64,000 nt of DNA, taken from Bacteroidia bacterium. Lineage in GTDB: Bacteria > Bacteroidota > Bacteroidia > Palsa-965. The translations under genes and the position numbers were made by a program. Positions 8,538-17,356 of this stretch are shown piece by piece (the stretch's first letter is position 1; each line of letters begins with the position of its first letter). The notes beneath the pieces were generated by a model that was given only the letters and a program-made list of their open reading frames with translations, did not search any database and was not told the origin of the DNA. Location of the stretch: positions 45,996 through 109,995 of the forward strand of contig JALONL010000028.1 of assembly GCA_025454955.1 (NCBI GenBank), written 5' to 3'.

Positions 8538-9434
8538 ATGAAAAAAATTACCCTGATACTGTTATTCATAATCTGTAAGCTCGGCATTGCCCAGTCTTAC
8601 GAGATGTATGGCGGCGACACCATCAACATGATTGATGCGGGTGGCAAGCGGCAGGGGCGTTGGATCATCTTCGGCCGGATGAAGAAAGATCCGAAATACG
8701 CTCCCGATGCCAAAGTAGAAGAGGGCAAGTACCTCAACAGCATGAAAACCGGCATCTGGATTGAGTATTTCCCCACCGGAGTTAAAAAGAGCGAACTTAC
8801 TTTCCAGAATAACCGCGCCAACGGCCCTGCCGTAATGTATCACGAAAACGGCAAAAAAGCCGAAGAAGGAAACTGGCAGGGCTCACGCTGGGTAGGTCCC
8901 TACAAACTTTACTACGAAGACGGCACCATTCGCCAGGAATTCAGCTACAACCCGCTCGGACAGCGCGATGGCGTACAGAAATACTATCATCCCAATGGAA
9001 AACTCATGATTGAGGTAACCATGAAAGCCGGTAAGGAAGAGGGGATGATGAAAGAATACTACGAAAACGGCGAACTCAAAGCCGAGAAATTCTTCAACGG
9101 CGGAAATATAGATCCTGCAAAATCACGCACCTACGAACCCAAAAAGCCCGTAGCCGAATCGCAGGCCCCCGAAGAAAAAGAACTCAAGGCCCCCGCCCCC
9201 GTGGCCAAAGCCAACGAAATGCCCAACAAAGGTCAGTTTACCGGCGAAGGTTACTGGATTCTTTACACCAACGGTCAGATTACCATGAAAGGTACCTTCC
9301 ACCTGAAAAAACTGATCGACGGCGAGCAGCGCATCTACGACCAGAACGGTATGCTCATCCGCATCAAACTCTTTAAAGAAGGCCGCTACGTGGGCGATGG
9401 CCCGCTGCCGGTAGAAGGATCGGGAGGGAAGTAA
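8538..9434 (+). CDS. Exported MORN-repeat protein
   Basis: A 298-residue protein with an N-terminal signal sequence (KKITLILLFIICKLGIAQS). It carries repeated MORN/YwqK-like units of about 23 residues with the pattern YxxNGxxxxExxFxxGxxxGxxxxYxxNG, at roughly residues 75-190 and again at 230-280, separated by a Pro/Ala/Glu-rich linker. Such 'toxin-antitoxin system YwqK family antitoxin' proteins are abundant in this phylum, and the family name should not be read as evidence of a toxin pair. I chose ATG 8538 because the signal peptide begins there. A terminator follows at 9460. Confidence 0.8.
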   Translation: MKKITLILLFIICKLGIAQSYEMYGGDTINMIDAGGKRQGRWIIFGRMKKDPKYAPDAKVEEGKYLNSMKTGIWIEYFPTGVKKSELTFQNNRANGPAVMYHENGKKAEEGNWQGSRWVGPYKLYYEDGTIRQEFSYNPLGQRDGVQKYYHPNGKLMIEVTMKAGKEEGMMKEYYENGELKAEKFFNGGNIDPAKSRTYEPKKPVAESQAPEEKELKAPAPVAKANEMPNKGQFTGEGYWILYTNGQITMKGTFHLKKLIDGEQRIYDQNGMLIRIKLFKEGRYVGDGPLPVEGSGGK

Positions 9435-9459
9435 GATATTTCATTACCCATAATACCCA

Positions 9460-9496
9460 AAAACCGCTGTACCTTCCCGTGCAGCGGTTTTGCTTT
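9460..9496 (+). terminator. Rho-independent-type terminator after the MORN gene
   Basis: Arms AAAACCGCTG (9460-9469) and CAGCGGTTTT (9482-9491) form a 10-bp stem with a 12-nt loop, followed by GCTTTT. Confidence 0.7.
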
Positions 9497-9568
9497 TATG
9501 CGCTGTACCAGCCTTGTTTTCTGCTAAATTTGTGGTTCACTCGCCTGGTGATAAATATTTAGTTGTGT

Positions 9569-11116
9569 ATGACAAACCAAACGCCCGTTCAGGAGCTTTT
9601 TATTTACAATACGCTTTCCCGTACCAAGGAAAAATTCGAACCGCTTGCCGCTCCCTTTGTGGGAATGTATGTGTGCGGCCCTACCGTTTACAGCGATGTA
9701 CATTTGGGCAACTGCCGCACGTTCATTTCGTTTGATATGATTTTCCGCTACCTCTTACACCTGGGGTACAAAGTGCGCTACGTGCGCAACATAACCGATG
9801 TGGGCCACCTTACCGACGAAGATGCCGGCGAAGGCGAAGACCGCATTGGCCGCCGCGCAAAGCTCGAGCAGATTGAGCCCATGGAAATTGTGCAGCGTTA
9901 CACACACGGCTTTCACGAAGTGATGGCCCTGTTCAACGCATTGCCACCAAGCATTGAGCCCAGCGCCACAGGCCATATCATCGAACAGATTGAAATGACC
10001 AAAGCCATTATCGACAATGGACTGGGCTACGAAGCAAACGGATCGGTGTATTTCGATGTGGAGAAATTCACCACACAATACAACTATGGCGCACTCTCGG
10101 GCCGCACGCTCGATGAGCAGATAAACAACACCCGCGACCTCGACGGCCAAAATGAAAAACGCGGCCGCCTCGATTTTGCACTTTGGAAACAGGCCAAACC
10201 CGAACACCTCATGCGCTGGCCTTCGCCCTGGGGCGACGGTTTCCCCGGCTGGCACATCGAATGCTCGGCCATGAGCCGCAAATACCTCGGCGAATCATTC
10301 GACATACACGGTGGCGGCATGGATCTCATTCCCACACACCACACCAACGAAATTGCCCAAAGCGTGGGCTGCTGCGGCAAAACACCCGTGCGCTACTGGA
10401 TGCATACCAACATGCTTACGGTAAACGGCAAAAAAATGTCGAAGTCGCTCAACAACTCCATCCTGCCGGTAGAACTGCTCACCGGCATGTCAGTGGCGGC
10501 CGATTCGCCCGTGGCCACACCCTCGCTGGCCAAACTCAGCGGCCCGCACAATGTGCTTACACGCGGCTACTCGCCCATGACGGCGCGCTTTTTTATGATG
10601 CAGACACACTATTCGAGCACGCTCGACTTCTCCAACGAAGCACTCGATGCGGCCGAAAAAGGCTTTATGCGTTTAATGGCCGGCGCACGCCAGCTTACCA
10701 AACTAAAGCCCGCCGCACAGTCGAGCGTAAACATCGCCGAACTGCGCACCGCCTGCTACGCCGCCATGAACGACGACTTCAACACGCCAATTCTGCTGGC
10801 GCATTTGTTTGATGCCGTGCGCATGATAAACAATATTGCCGACGGACGCGAAACCATTACCGAAAGCGACCTTGCACAACTTACCAAGTTGTACAACGAG
10901 TTTATATTCGACATAATGGGCCTCAAAGACGACATCGGCGAAAGCGCCACCGGCAGCACTACCGAAGGCCTTATGCAACTCATCATAAAAATGCGTGCCG
11001 AGGCCAGAATCAAAAAAGACTTTGCCACTTCCGATCTCGTGCGCGATGAGTTGGCCAAACTGAACATCGTGCTCAAAGACGGAAAAGAAGGCACAGGCTG
11101 GGACATTAAAGCATAA
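9569..11116 (+). CDS. cysS: Cysteinyl-tRNA synthetase
   Basis: Charges tRNA-Cys with cysteine. The 515-residue class I synthetase shows the zinc-site cysteine in YVCGPTVY, the HIGH-like motif HLGNCRTF, the second zinc cysteine in HIECSAMS, the His/Glu pair in HHTNEIAQS and the KMSKS loop in GKKMSKSLNN. The C-terminal helical anticodon-binding region is present. ATG 9569 gives MTNQTPVQELF. The family's usual FPHHENEIAQS reads IPTHHTNEIAQS here, with ligand positions kept. The M28 peptidase gene starts 5 nt after its stop, so the two are probably cotranscribed. Confidence 0.96.
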   Translation: MTNQTPVQELFIYNTLSRTKEKFEPLAAPFVGMYVCGPTVYSDVHLGNCRTFISFDMIFRYLLHLGYKVRYVRNITDVGHLTDEDAGEGEDRIGRRAKLEQIEPMEIVQRYTHGFHEVMALFNALPPSIEPSATGHIIEQIEMTKAIIDNGLGYEANGSVYFDVEKFTTQYNYGALSGRTLDEQINNTRDLDGQNEKRGRLDFALWKQAKPEHLMRWPSPWGDGFPGWHIECSAMSRKYLGESFDIHGGGMDLIPTHHTNEIAQSVGCCGKTPVRYWMHTNMLTVNGKKMSKSLNNSILPVELLTGMSVAADSPVATPSLAKLSGPHNVLTRGYSPMTARFFMMQTHYSSTLDFSNEALDAAEKGFMRLMAGARQLTKLKPAAQSSVNIAELRTACYAAMNDDFNTPILLAHLFDAVRMINNIADGRETITESDLAQLTKLYNEFIFDIMGLKDDIGESATGSTTEGLMQLIIKMRAEARIKKDFATSDLVRDELAKLNIVLKDGKEGTGWDIKA

Positions 11117-11121
11117 GAATA

Positions 11122-12123
11122 ATGAACACGTTTTTGAAATACTCCGCCACGGCATTGCTGCCGCTGGCATTACTCACCGCCTCCTGCGGCAATAACAAAA
11201 CAAACGGCGGCACCGACACTACGACCACCAAACCGGCCGCGCCCCGCGTGGCTGCGCCTGCGTTTGCCTACGACTCGGCCTACGCACACATAAAAACTCA
11301 GGTGGAATTCGGCCCGCGTGTACCCGGCAGCGTGGCACACGGCAAATGTGCCGAGTGGATGACCGAGAAACTGAAAAGTTACGGACTAACCGTAACCGTG
11401 CAGGAAGCACCCATTTCGCTGCCCAACGGTCAGCCCGTGCGCATGAAAAACATTTTTGCCGCCTTCAAACCCGAACGTGCCGACCGCATTCTCCTGCTCG
11501 CACACTGGGACAGCCGCGCCATGGCCGACCGCGACACCGCCCGCAAAACCGAACCCATTGACGGTGCCAACGACGGCGCCAGCGGCGTAGGTGTACTCAT
11601 AGAAATTGCCCGAGTGCTGCAGCTTAAAGACCCGAACATTGGTGTGGATATTCTGCTGGTGGATGCCGAAGATCAGGGCAACAACGGCTCGGAAGATAGC
11701 TGGTGCCTTGGTGCGCAATACTGGGCCGCCAACAAACCGGCCAATTACAATCCCCGTTTCGGCATTCTGCTCGATATGGTGGGCGGGCAAAATCCGGTGT
11801 TTCCGCGCGAAGGAAATTCGTACATCCTTGCCTCACACGTTCAGGATAAAGTGTGGAGCGCCGCCGCTGCGCTGGGTTTTGGAAATATATTTATCAATGA
11901 ACAAACCGGCCCCACCACCGACGATCATGTGCCGCTCAACAAAATTGCCGGCATTCCCACCATCGACATCGTACATTACGATACCGATCAGAACGATTAT
12001 TTCCCGCACCACCACCGCCACACCGATAACCTGTCTGTTATCGACAAGAGTACACTTAAAATGGTAGGCACAGTGGTGCTGGATGTGGTTTATAATGAAA
12101 ATCCTGTGGCTCCGGTAAAATAA
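11122..12123 (+). CDS. M28 family lipoprotein, glutaminyl-peptide cyclotransferase-like
   Basis: A 333-residue lipoprotein (lipobox LLTASC at about residue 23) followed by a Thr-rich linker. The catalytic domain is that of the M28 zinc peptidase/glutaminyl cyclase group. Zinc and catalytic positions are visible: HWDSR, DGANDGASG (Asp), VDAEDQG (Glu) and a C-terminal HRHTDN (His). The GPR(V/I)PGS motif near residue 65 is typical of glutaminyl cyclase-like members, which convert N-terminal Gln to pyroglutamate. Many T9SS substrates carry N-terminal pyroglutamate, so a link to the secreted proteins nearby is possible but is inference. Confidence 0.85.
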   Translation: MNTFLKYSATALLPLALLTASCGNNKTNGGTDTTTTKPAAPRVAAPAFAYDSAYAHIKTQVEFGPRVPGSVAHGKCAEWMTEKLKSYGLTVTVQEAPISLPNGQPVRMKNIFAAFKPERADRILLLAHWDSRAMADRDTARKTEPIDGANDGASGVGVLIEIARVLQLKDPNIGVDILLVDAEDQGNNGSEDSWCLGAQYWAANKPANYNPRFGILLDMVGGQNPVFPREGNSYILASHVQDKVWSAAAALGFGNIFINEQTGPTTDDHVPLNKIAGIPTIDIVHYDTDQNDYFPHHHRHTDNLSVIDKSTLKMVGTVVLDVVYNENPVAPVK

Positions 12124-12152
12124 CCGGGTTGCAAAAGAATAGAATTATTGAT

Positions 12153-15134
12153 ATGGAATATAATTTCCGGGAAATAGAAAAAAACATCCGAAAATACTGG
12201 AGCAAAAATAAAGTATATGCTTCGGGAATTGGCGGCGATAAACCGAAATTTTATGCACTCAGCATGTTTCCGTATCCTTCGGGAGCCGGTTTGCATGTGG
12301 GGCATCCGCTGGGTTACATTGCCAACGATATTGTGGCACGTTACAAACGAAACAACGGCTACAATGTGCTGCATCCCATGGGATATGATGCTTTCGGCCT
12401 TCCGGCCGAGCAGTATGCCATTCAAACCGGACAGCATCCGGCTGTGACTACCGAGAAAAACATTGCCCGCTACCGCGAGCAGCTCGACCGTATCGGATTT
12501 TCGTTCGACTGGGAGCGTGAAGTGCGTACCTGCGATCCGCAGTATTACAAATGGACGCAGTGGATTTTTCTGCAGCTCTTCGGGTCGTGGTACAATTACC
12601 GCACGCAAAAGTCGGAATCTATTGATACGCTCACGGCCCTGTTTGAAACCGAAGGCTACAGCGGCACCGACGACCGCATTCTTACCGGCAACGAAGAGCA
12701 CAACCTTGCGCCATTCACTGCGGCCGGGTGGAAGGCCTTTACAGAAAAGCAGAAAGCCGATGTGCTGATGAATTTCCGCCTGGCTTATCTCGACGAAGCC
12801 TGGGTAAACTGGTGTCCCGGTTTGGGCACTGTGCTGGCCAACGACGAAATAAAAGACGGCGTTTCCGAACGTGGCGGCTTTCCGGTGGAGCGCAAGCGTA
12901 TGCCGCAGTGGAGTTTCCGAATCACCGCCTTTGCCGACAGGCTGCTGGCCGATCTCGACAGCATAGACTGGCCCGAAAGCATAAAGGAATCGCAGCGCAA
13001 CTGGATTGGCCGCTCGGAAGGAGCCTCGTTGTTTTTCCGGATCGACGGCCACGCCGAAAAAATTGAAGTATTCACCACACGCCCCGATACGGTGTTTGGC
13101 GTTACGTTTGTAACCCTTGCACCCGAGCACGAACTCGTGGACAAAATCACCACGCCCGAATACCGTGCGGCGGTGGAGGCTTACGTGGGTGTGGCCAAAA
13201 ACAAATCGGAGCGCGAGCGCCAGGCCGAGGTGAAAAAAGTATCGGGCCAGTTTACCGGCGCGTATGTGCTGCACCCGTTCAGCGGCGCAAAAGTACCCGT
13301 GTGGGTGGGCGATTACGTGCTGGCCGGCTACGGCACCGGCGCAGTAATGGCCGTACCCGCGCACGACAGCCGCGACTATGCCTTTGCGCGTTATTTCAAC
13401 CTGCCCATTACCGAAGTGGTTAGCGGCGGCAACATTGAAGTGGAATCGTATGACGCGAAAACGGGCATTTTGGTGAATTCCGATTTCCTCAACGGACTCG
13501 ATGTAAAACCGGCCGTGAAACGCGCCATCGAAGAAATCGAAAAGCGCGGTTTGGGCAAAGGCAAGGTAAATTACCGCCTGCGCGATGCCGCTTTCGGTCG
13601 CCAGCGTTACTGGGGCGAACCCATTCCCATTTATTACAAAAACGGAATAGCCTGCCCGCTCAGCGAAAGCGACCTGCCGCTGGTGCTTCCCGAAATAGAA
13701 AAATTCCTCCCCACCGAAACCGGCGAACCGCCACTGGCCCGCGCCGAAAAATGGAAGTGGAACGAAACCACGCACAGTGTCGATAGCGAAGGCTGGCCCA
13801 TTGAAACCACTACCATGCCCGGCTGGGCCGGTTCAAGCTGGTATTTCCTGCGCTACATGGATCCGCACAACGCCAATGAAATGGTGGCTAAAAAAGATGC
13901 GGAGTACTGGAAAAACATCGATCTCTACATTGGCGGTGCCGAGCACGCTACCGGGCATTTGATGTATGTGCGTAGCTGGACGAAGTTTTTGTTTGACCGT
14001 GGATTTATTTCGGTGAATGAGCCGGCGCAGAAGCTGATAAATCAGGGGATGATTCAGGGAGAAACGAAATTTGGATTGATTGTAACGGTGATCTTACCTC
14101 CCGAAAATCCTAATGCAACTGGAGGTGTTCCTTTAAGTTTTGGAGAAAATGTATCTAAAACTTACCTGTTCCCCTACGATTTCAATGCACCCCAGCGTTT
14201 GAGGGTTAAAGGAGTGGGCAAGGTTGGAAATTCTGTTGACAGAATTCCAATTGAATTCACCGAGTTTGAAGGTGGAAAACACTTTCTTAGTAAAGAGAAA
14301 TTATTATCACTGCGTAAAGAACTATTGAAGTATGAAAATCTCATTATTCCGACATTTTCAGAAATTGAATATTTACTAGAAGAAGTTGAGAACAAGAGTA
14401 AATACAAAGATCTGTTTCTCGATGAAAAAGTATCCCTTGGTACTGAGATAGAAAAAATGTCGAAGTCGAAGTACAACGTAGTCAACCCCGACGACATCTG
14501 CGACCAGTACGGTGCCGACACGCTGCGCATGTACGAAATGTTCCTCGGTCCGCTCGACCAGTCCAAGCCGTGGAATACCAACGGCATAAGCGGCGTACAC
14601 AACTTCCTGAAACGCTTCTGGCGTCTGTTCTTCAACGAAAATGGCCTGGCCGTAACCAACGAGCCCGCCACCGAAGCCGAACTGAAAGTACTGCACCGCA
14701 CCGTAAAGAAAGTGCGCGACGATATTGATCGCTATTCTTTCAACACCTGCGTGAGCACGTTTATGATTGCCGTAAACGAACTCATGGAACTTAAAAGCCG
14801 CAAACGTGCGGTGCTTGAGCCGCTGGCGGTGGCGCTTTCGCCCTTTGCCCCGCATATTGCCGAGGAAATCTGGCAGAAGTTGGGCAACAGCGGCAGCATT
14901 ACCACTGCCGCTTATCCCGTGGTGGACGAAAAATACCTTACCGACGATACATTTGAGTATCCGGTGCAGGTAAACGGCAAGATGCGTTTCAAATTCCCCG
15001 CCCCGGCCGATATGCCGCCCGCGGAGGTGGAAAAAGCCATTCTTGCCTCCGAAGAAGCACAAAAATGGCTTGAGGGCAAAACACCCAAAAAGATGGTGGT
15101 GGTGCCCAAGCGCATTGTGAATATTGTGATTTAA
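12153..15134 (+). CDS. leuS: Leucyl-tRNA synthetase with an atypical internal block
   Basis: Charges tRNA-Leu. The 993-residue class I synthetase has HIGH-like HVGHPLGY near residue 50, the editing domain (TTRPDTVFG; VPAHDSRDYAFA), the tRNA-binding core and KMSKSKYNVVNPDD. ATG 12153 (MEYNFREIEKNIRKYW) is the natural start. Between LINQGMIQGE (about 14050) and EKMSKSKYN (about 14455) a roughly 130-residue segment is much more AT-rich than the rest and does not follow the usual Bacteroidota sequence. The reading frame is intact across it. A strong hairpin terminator follows. Confidence 0.95.
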   Translation: MEYNFREIEKNIRKYWSKNKVYASGIGGDKPKFYALSMFPYPSGAGLHVGHPLGYIANDIVARYKRNNGYNVLHPMGYDAFGLPAEQYAIQTGQHPAVTTEKNIARYREQLDRIGFSFDWEREVRTCDPQYYKWTQWIFLQLFGSWYNYRTQKSESIDTLTALFETEGYSGTDDRILTGNEEHNLAPFTAAGWKAFTEKQKADVLMNFRLAYLDEAWVNWCPGLGTVLANDEIKDGVSERGGFPVERKRMPQWSFRITAFADRLLADLDSIDWPESIKESQRNWIGRSEGASLFFRIDGHAEKIEVFTTRPDTVFGVTFVTLAPEHELVDKITTPEYRAAVEAYVGVAKNKSERERQAEVKKVSGQFTGAYVLHPFSGAKVPVWVGDYVLAGYGTGAVMAVPAHDSRDYAFARYFNLPITEVVSGGNIEVESYDAKTGILVNSDFLNGLDVKPAVKRAIEEIEKRGLGKGKVNYRLRDAAFGRQRYWGEPIPIYYKNGIACPLSESDLPLVLPEIEKFLPTETGEPPLARAEKWKWNETTHSVDSEGWPIETTTMPGWAGSSWYFLRYMDPHNANEMVAKKDAEYWKNIDLYIGGAEHATGHLMYVRSWTKFLFDRGFISVNEPAQKLINQGMIQGETKFGLIVTVILPPENPNATGGVPLSFGENVSKTYLFPYDFNAPQRLRVKGVGKVGNSVDRIPIEFTEFEGGKHFLSKEKLLSLRKELLKYENLIIPTFSEIEYLLEEVENKSKYKDLFLDEKVSLGTEIEKMSKSKYNVVNPDDICDQYGADTLRMYEMFLGPLDQSKPWNTNGISGVHNFLKRFWRLFFNENGLAVTNEPATEAELKVLHRTVKKVRDDIDRYSFNTCVSTFMIAVNELMELKSRKRAVLEPLAVALSPFAPHIAEEIWQKLGNSGSITTAAYPVVDEKYLTDDTFEYPVQVNGKMRFKFPAPADMPPAEVEKAILASEEAQKWLEGKTPKKMVVVPKRIVNIVI

Positions 15135-15159
15135 GCCAACAGGCAGAGGTAATTAACAG

Positions 15160-15195
15160 GCGGCAGATGTTAAATTTTAGCATCTGCCGCTTTTT
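15160..15195 (+). terminator. Terminator after leuS
   Basis: Arms GCGGCAGATG (15160-15169) and CATCTGCCGC (15181-15190) form a 10-bp stem, followed directly by TTTTT. Confidence 0.8.
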
Positions 15196-15379
15196 ATGGG
15201 TTTAGGGTCATTCGGTTGAAAAACAGCCCTTTATTAAACCTTTTTGCCCTCATTTTCGTAATTTTAACAGAATTGCAGGCCGCAAAGCAACCTTTCGGCA
15301 TACCAAAAGTCTATGTATAAACGTCACTTTGGCATATACTTTGGATTATAACCGCAAACGCTAATACAAACTACGCAAA

Positions 15380-16162
15380 ATGAAAAAGCTTCTTCTTATC
15401 TCCGGTTTGCTGGTCGTTGCGGCCACTTCGGCCGTGGCACAGACTGCAAGCTACCGCTCAGTCAATAATTCGGCCTTTAAACGCGGCGAGGAACTTAAAT
15501 TCCGCCTGCACTACGGTGCGGTAAACGCCGGTGAGGCTGTGGTAAAGGTTGACGAATCGCGCAAAATGATTGCCGGCCGTCCTACCATGCATATTGTGGC
15601 CAATGGCTACTCCAAAGGCGCATTCGACTGGTTTTTCCGGGTGCGCGATTATTTTGAGTCGTATGTGGATGAGGAAGCACTCATTCCCTGGCTCTTTATG
15701 CGCCGCTGCGATGAAGGCGGGTTCAAAATCAATCAGAACCAAACCTTTAACCATTTGGCCGGACAGGTAAATTCCAGCGGCAAAATGATGACAGTGCCCA
15801 AGAATGTGCAGGACATGGTTTCGTCGTTTTTCTACGCCCGCACCCTCGATTATTCGAAGGCCAAAAAAGGCGATGTGTTTGAGGTGAAAACCTTCATGGA
15901 CGATGAAATCTGGGATTTGAAAATCAAATTCATCGGCCGCGAAACCATTAAAACCGACCTGGGAAATGTGTCGTGCATGAAATTTGTGCCGGTAGTGCAG
16001 AAAGGACGTGTGTTTAAAAAAGAAGACGACCTGCACATCTGGATTTCCGACGATGCCAATAAGATTCCGATGCGTGTGGAAGCACAAATTCTGGTAGGCT
16101 CCGTGAAAATGGACATTACCAGCGCCAAAGGCTTAATGGTGCCGCTCAAAACCACCAAGTAA
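15380..16162 (+). CDS. Exported DUF3108 protein
   Basis: A 260-residue protein with a clear signal peptide (MKKLLLISGLLVVAATSAVAQ). The mature part fits DUF3108: FKRGEELKFRLHYGAVNAGEAVV near the start, and a C-terminal stretch with VWSD/IWISDDANKIPMRVEAQILVGS. The fold is expected to be a periplasmic beta-rich domain; function is unknown for the family. TATACTTTG at 15335-15343 is a partial -7 match about 37 nt upstream of the ATG. It stands alone between two terminators. Confidence 0.85.
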   Translation: MKKLLLISGLLVVAATSAVAQTASYRSVNNSAFKRGEELKFRLHYGAVNAGEAVVKVDESRKMIAGRPTMHIVANGYSKGAFDWFFRVRDYFESYVDEEALIPWLFMRRCDEGGFKINQNQTFNHLAGQVNSSGKMMTVPKNVQDMVSSFFYARTLDYSKAKKGDVFEVKTFMDDEIWDLKIKFIGRETIKTDLGNVSCMKFVPVVQKGRVFKKEDDLHIWISDDANKIPMRVEAQILVGSVKMDITSAKGLMVPLKTTK

Positions 16163-16184
16163 CACTAAAGCAATACATCCCCGT

Positions 16185-16220
16185 AAAGGGCGAAAGCGGA
16201 AACGTTTTCGCCCTTTGCTT
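16185..16220 (+). terminator. Terminator after the DUF3108 gene
   Basis: Arms AAAGGGCGAAA (16185-16195) and TTTCGCCCTTT (16206-16216) form an 11-bp stem, followed by GCTTTT. Confidence 0.75.
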
Positions 16221-16300
16221 TTGCACGGCGCATCTTGTGACCGCTGTCATTTTTATCTCAGGCCGAGTGTAGCTATCTTGGCGCTCCAAACAATATACTC

Positions 16301-17284
16301 ATGCCCGAATTTTCAGACAAAACGCTTTCGCTGCTCAAACAACTGCAGGATAAACTGGCCGCCGATGGTCAGAGTCTTGATACCTACCTCGAAGGCTACA
16401 GCTACAATACACACCTCAGCTACTGGGATTATATCGAACTCGATACGCTGCTGAGTTTGCAGAAACCCCGCACCACTTTTGCCGATGAGCATATTTTTAT
16501 CATGTATCATCAGGTAACCGAGTTGTATTTCAAACTTTGCCTGCACGAGTACGGGCAACTGCGCGAGCAGGGCCGCAAAGGCACACTCACCGGCCAGTTT
16601 CTGCGCGAACGTGCAGCACGCATTACCAGTTATTTCGACGCACTCATTTTCTCGTTCCGCATCATGCGCGAGGGCATGGAGTACGAGCAGTTTACCAAAT
16701 ACCGCCTCTCGCTTACGCCCGCCAGTGGTTTCCAGTCGGCACAATACCGTTTCATCGAAATCTGCTCCACCGACTTTGCCAACCTCGTAACCGATGCCGA
16801 GCGCGAAACCCTGCGCCACAAACCGCTTGCCGAGCAGGCCGAAAAAGCATACTGGCGCTACGGCTCCACCAACGAAGACGGCACGCCCACACTCACCCTG
16901 CGCATGTTTCTCGAAAAGTATAGCCAGCGTTTTTACGAGCTTGCCCAAGAGAATGTGGACACCAACCTAGCCGCCCTCTACCGCCGCCTGCCCGAAAGCG
17001 AGAAAACCGACGAACTCAAAGCCGTACTCCGCAAACTCGACCGCAACGTAAACGTAAACTGGAAACTCCAGCACTTCCATTCCTCCACCCGCTACCTCAC
17101 CGGCAAACAACCCGGGCAAGATGTACCCGCCACCGGAGGCACCAACTGGGGCAAATACCTGCCCCCGCGCTTCCAGCGCATCATCTTCTTCCCCGAACTC
17201 TGGACAGCCGAAGAAATTGAACGCTGGGGAATGCAGTGGGATGATAGCGCGTCGAATCTGAATAAAGACCAAAGTATGCGCTGA
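16301..17284 (+). CDS. Tryptophan 2,3-dioxygenase
   Basis: A 327-residue heme dioxygenase of the TDO family, which opens the indole ring of tryptophan to N-formylkynurenine. Family motifs are present: FIMYHQVTELYFKLCLHE (substrate-site region), LTPASGFQSAQYRFIE, and in the C-terminal part WKLQHFHSSTRYLTG with the likely heme-ligand His, followed by a TGGTNWGKYL loop. The rest of the kynurenine pathway is not in the window. Together with hppD/hmgA and the threonine dehydrogenase it shows a capacity for amino-acid catabolism. Confidence 0.9.
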   Translation: MPEFSDKTLSLLKQLQDKLAADGQSLDTYLEGYSYNTHLSYWDYIELDTLLSLQKPRTTFADEHIFIMYHQVTELYFKLCLHEYGQLREQGRKGTLTGQFLRERAARITSYFDALIFSFRIMREGMEYEQFTKYRLSLTPASGFQSAQYRFIEICSTDFANLVTDAERETLRHKPLAEQAEKAYWRYGSTNEDGTPTLTLRMFLEKYSQRFYELAQENVDTNLAALYRRLPESEKTDELKAVLRKLDRNVNVNWKLQHFHSSTRYLTGKQPGQDVPATGGTNWGKYLPPRFQRIIFFPELWTAEEIERWGMQWDDSASNLNKDQSMR

Positions 17285-17310
17285 GGGCGTAAGATTTTTT
17301 AGTTTACAGT

Positions 17311-17340
17311 TTTGACCTAAACTGATGCCGGGTTACTTTT
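17311..17340 (+). promoter_or_regulatory. Promoter of the first tandem T9SS gene
   Basis: TTTG at 17311-17314 is followed after 19 nt by TACTTTT (17334-17340), close to the Bacteroidota consensus. It lies about 20 nt before the ATG at 17357. Confidence 0.45.
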
Positions 17341-17356
17341 ATTAAAAATAACGCGC

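Noticed and set aside
8538..9434. Antitoxin of a toxin-antitoxin pair
   Set aside because: The YwqK-type family label is not backed by a neighbouring toxin gene; a MORN-repeat exported protein is all the sequence supports.
12090..13775. A 561-codon open frame antisense to leuS
   Set aside because: It mirrors the codon bias of leuS, has no family-like sequence and no promoter; it is a shadow of the real gene.
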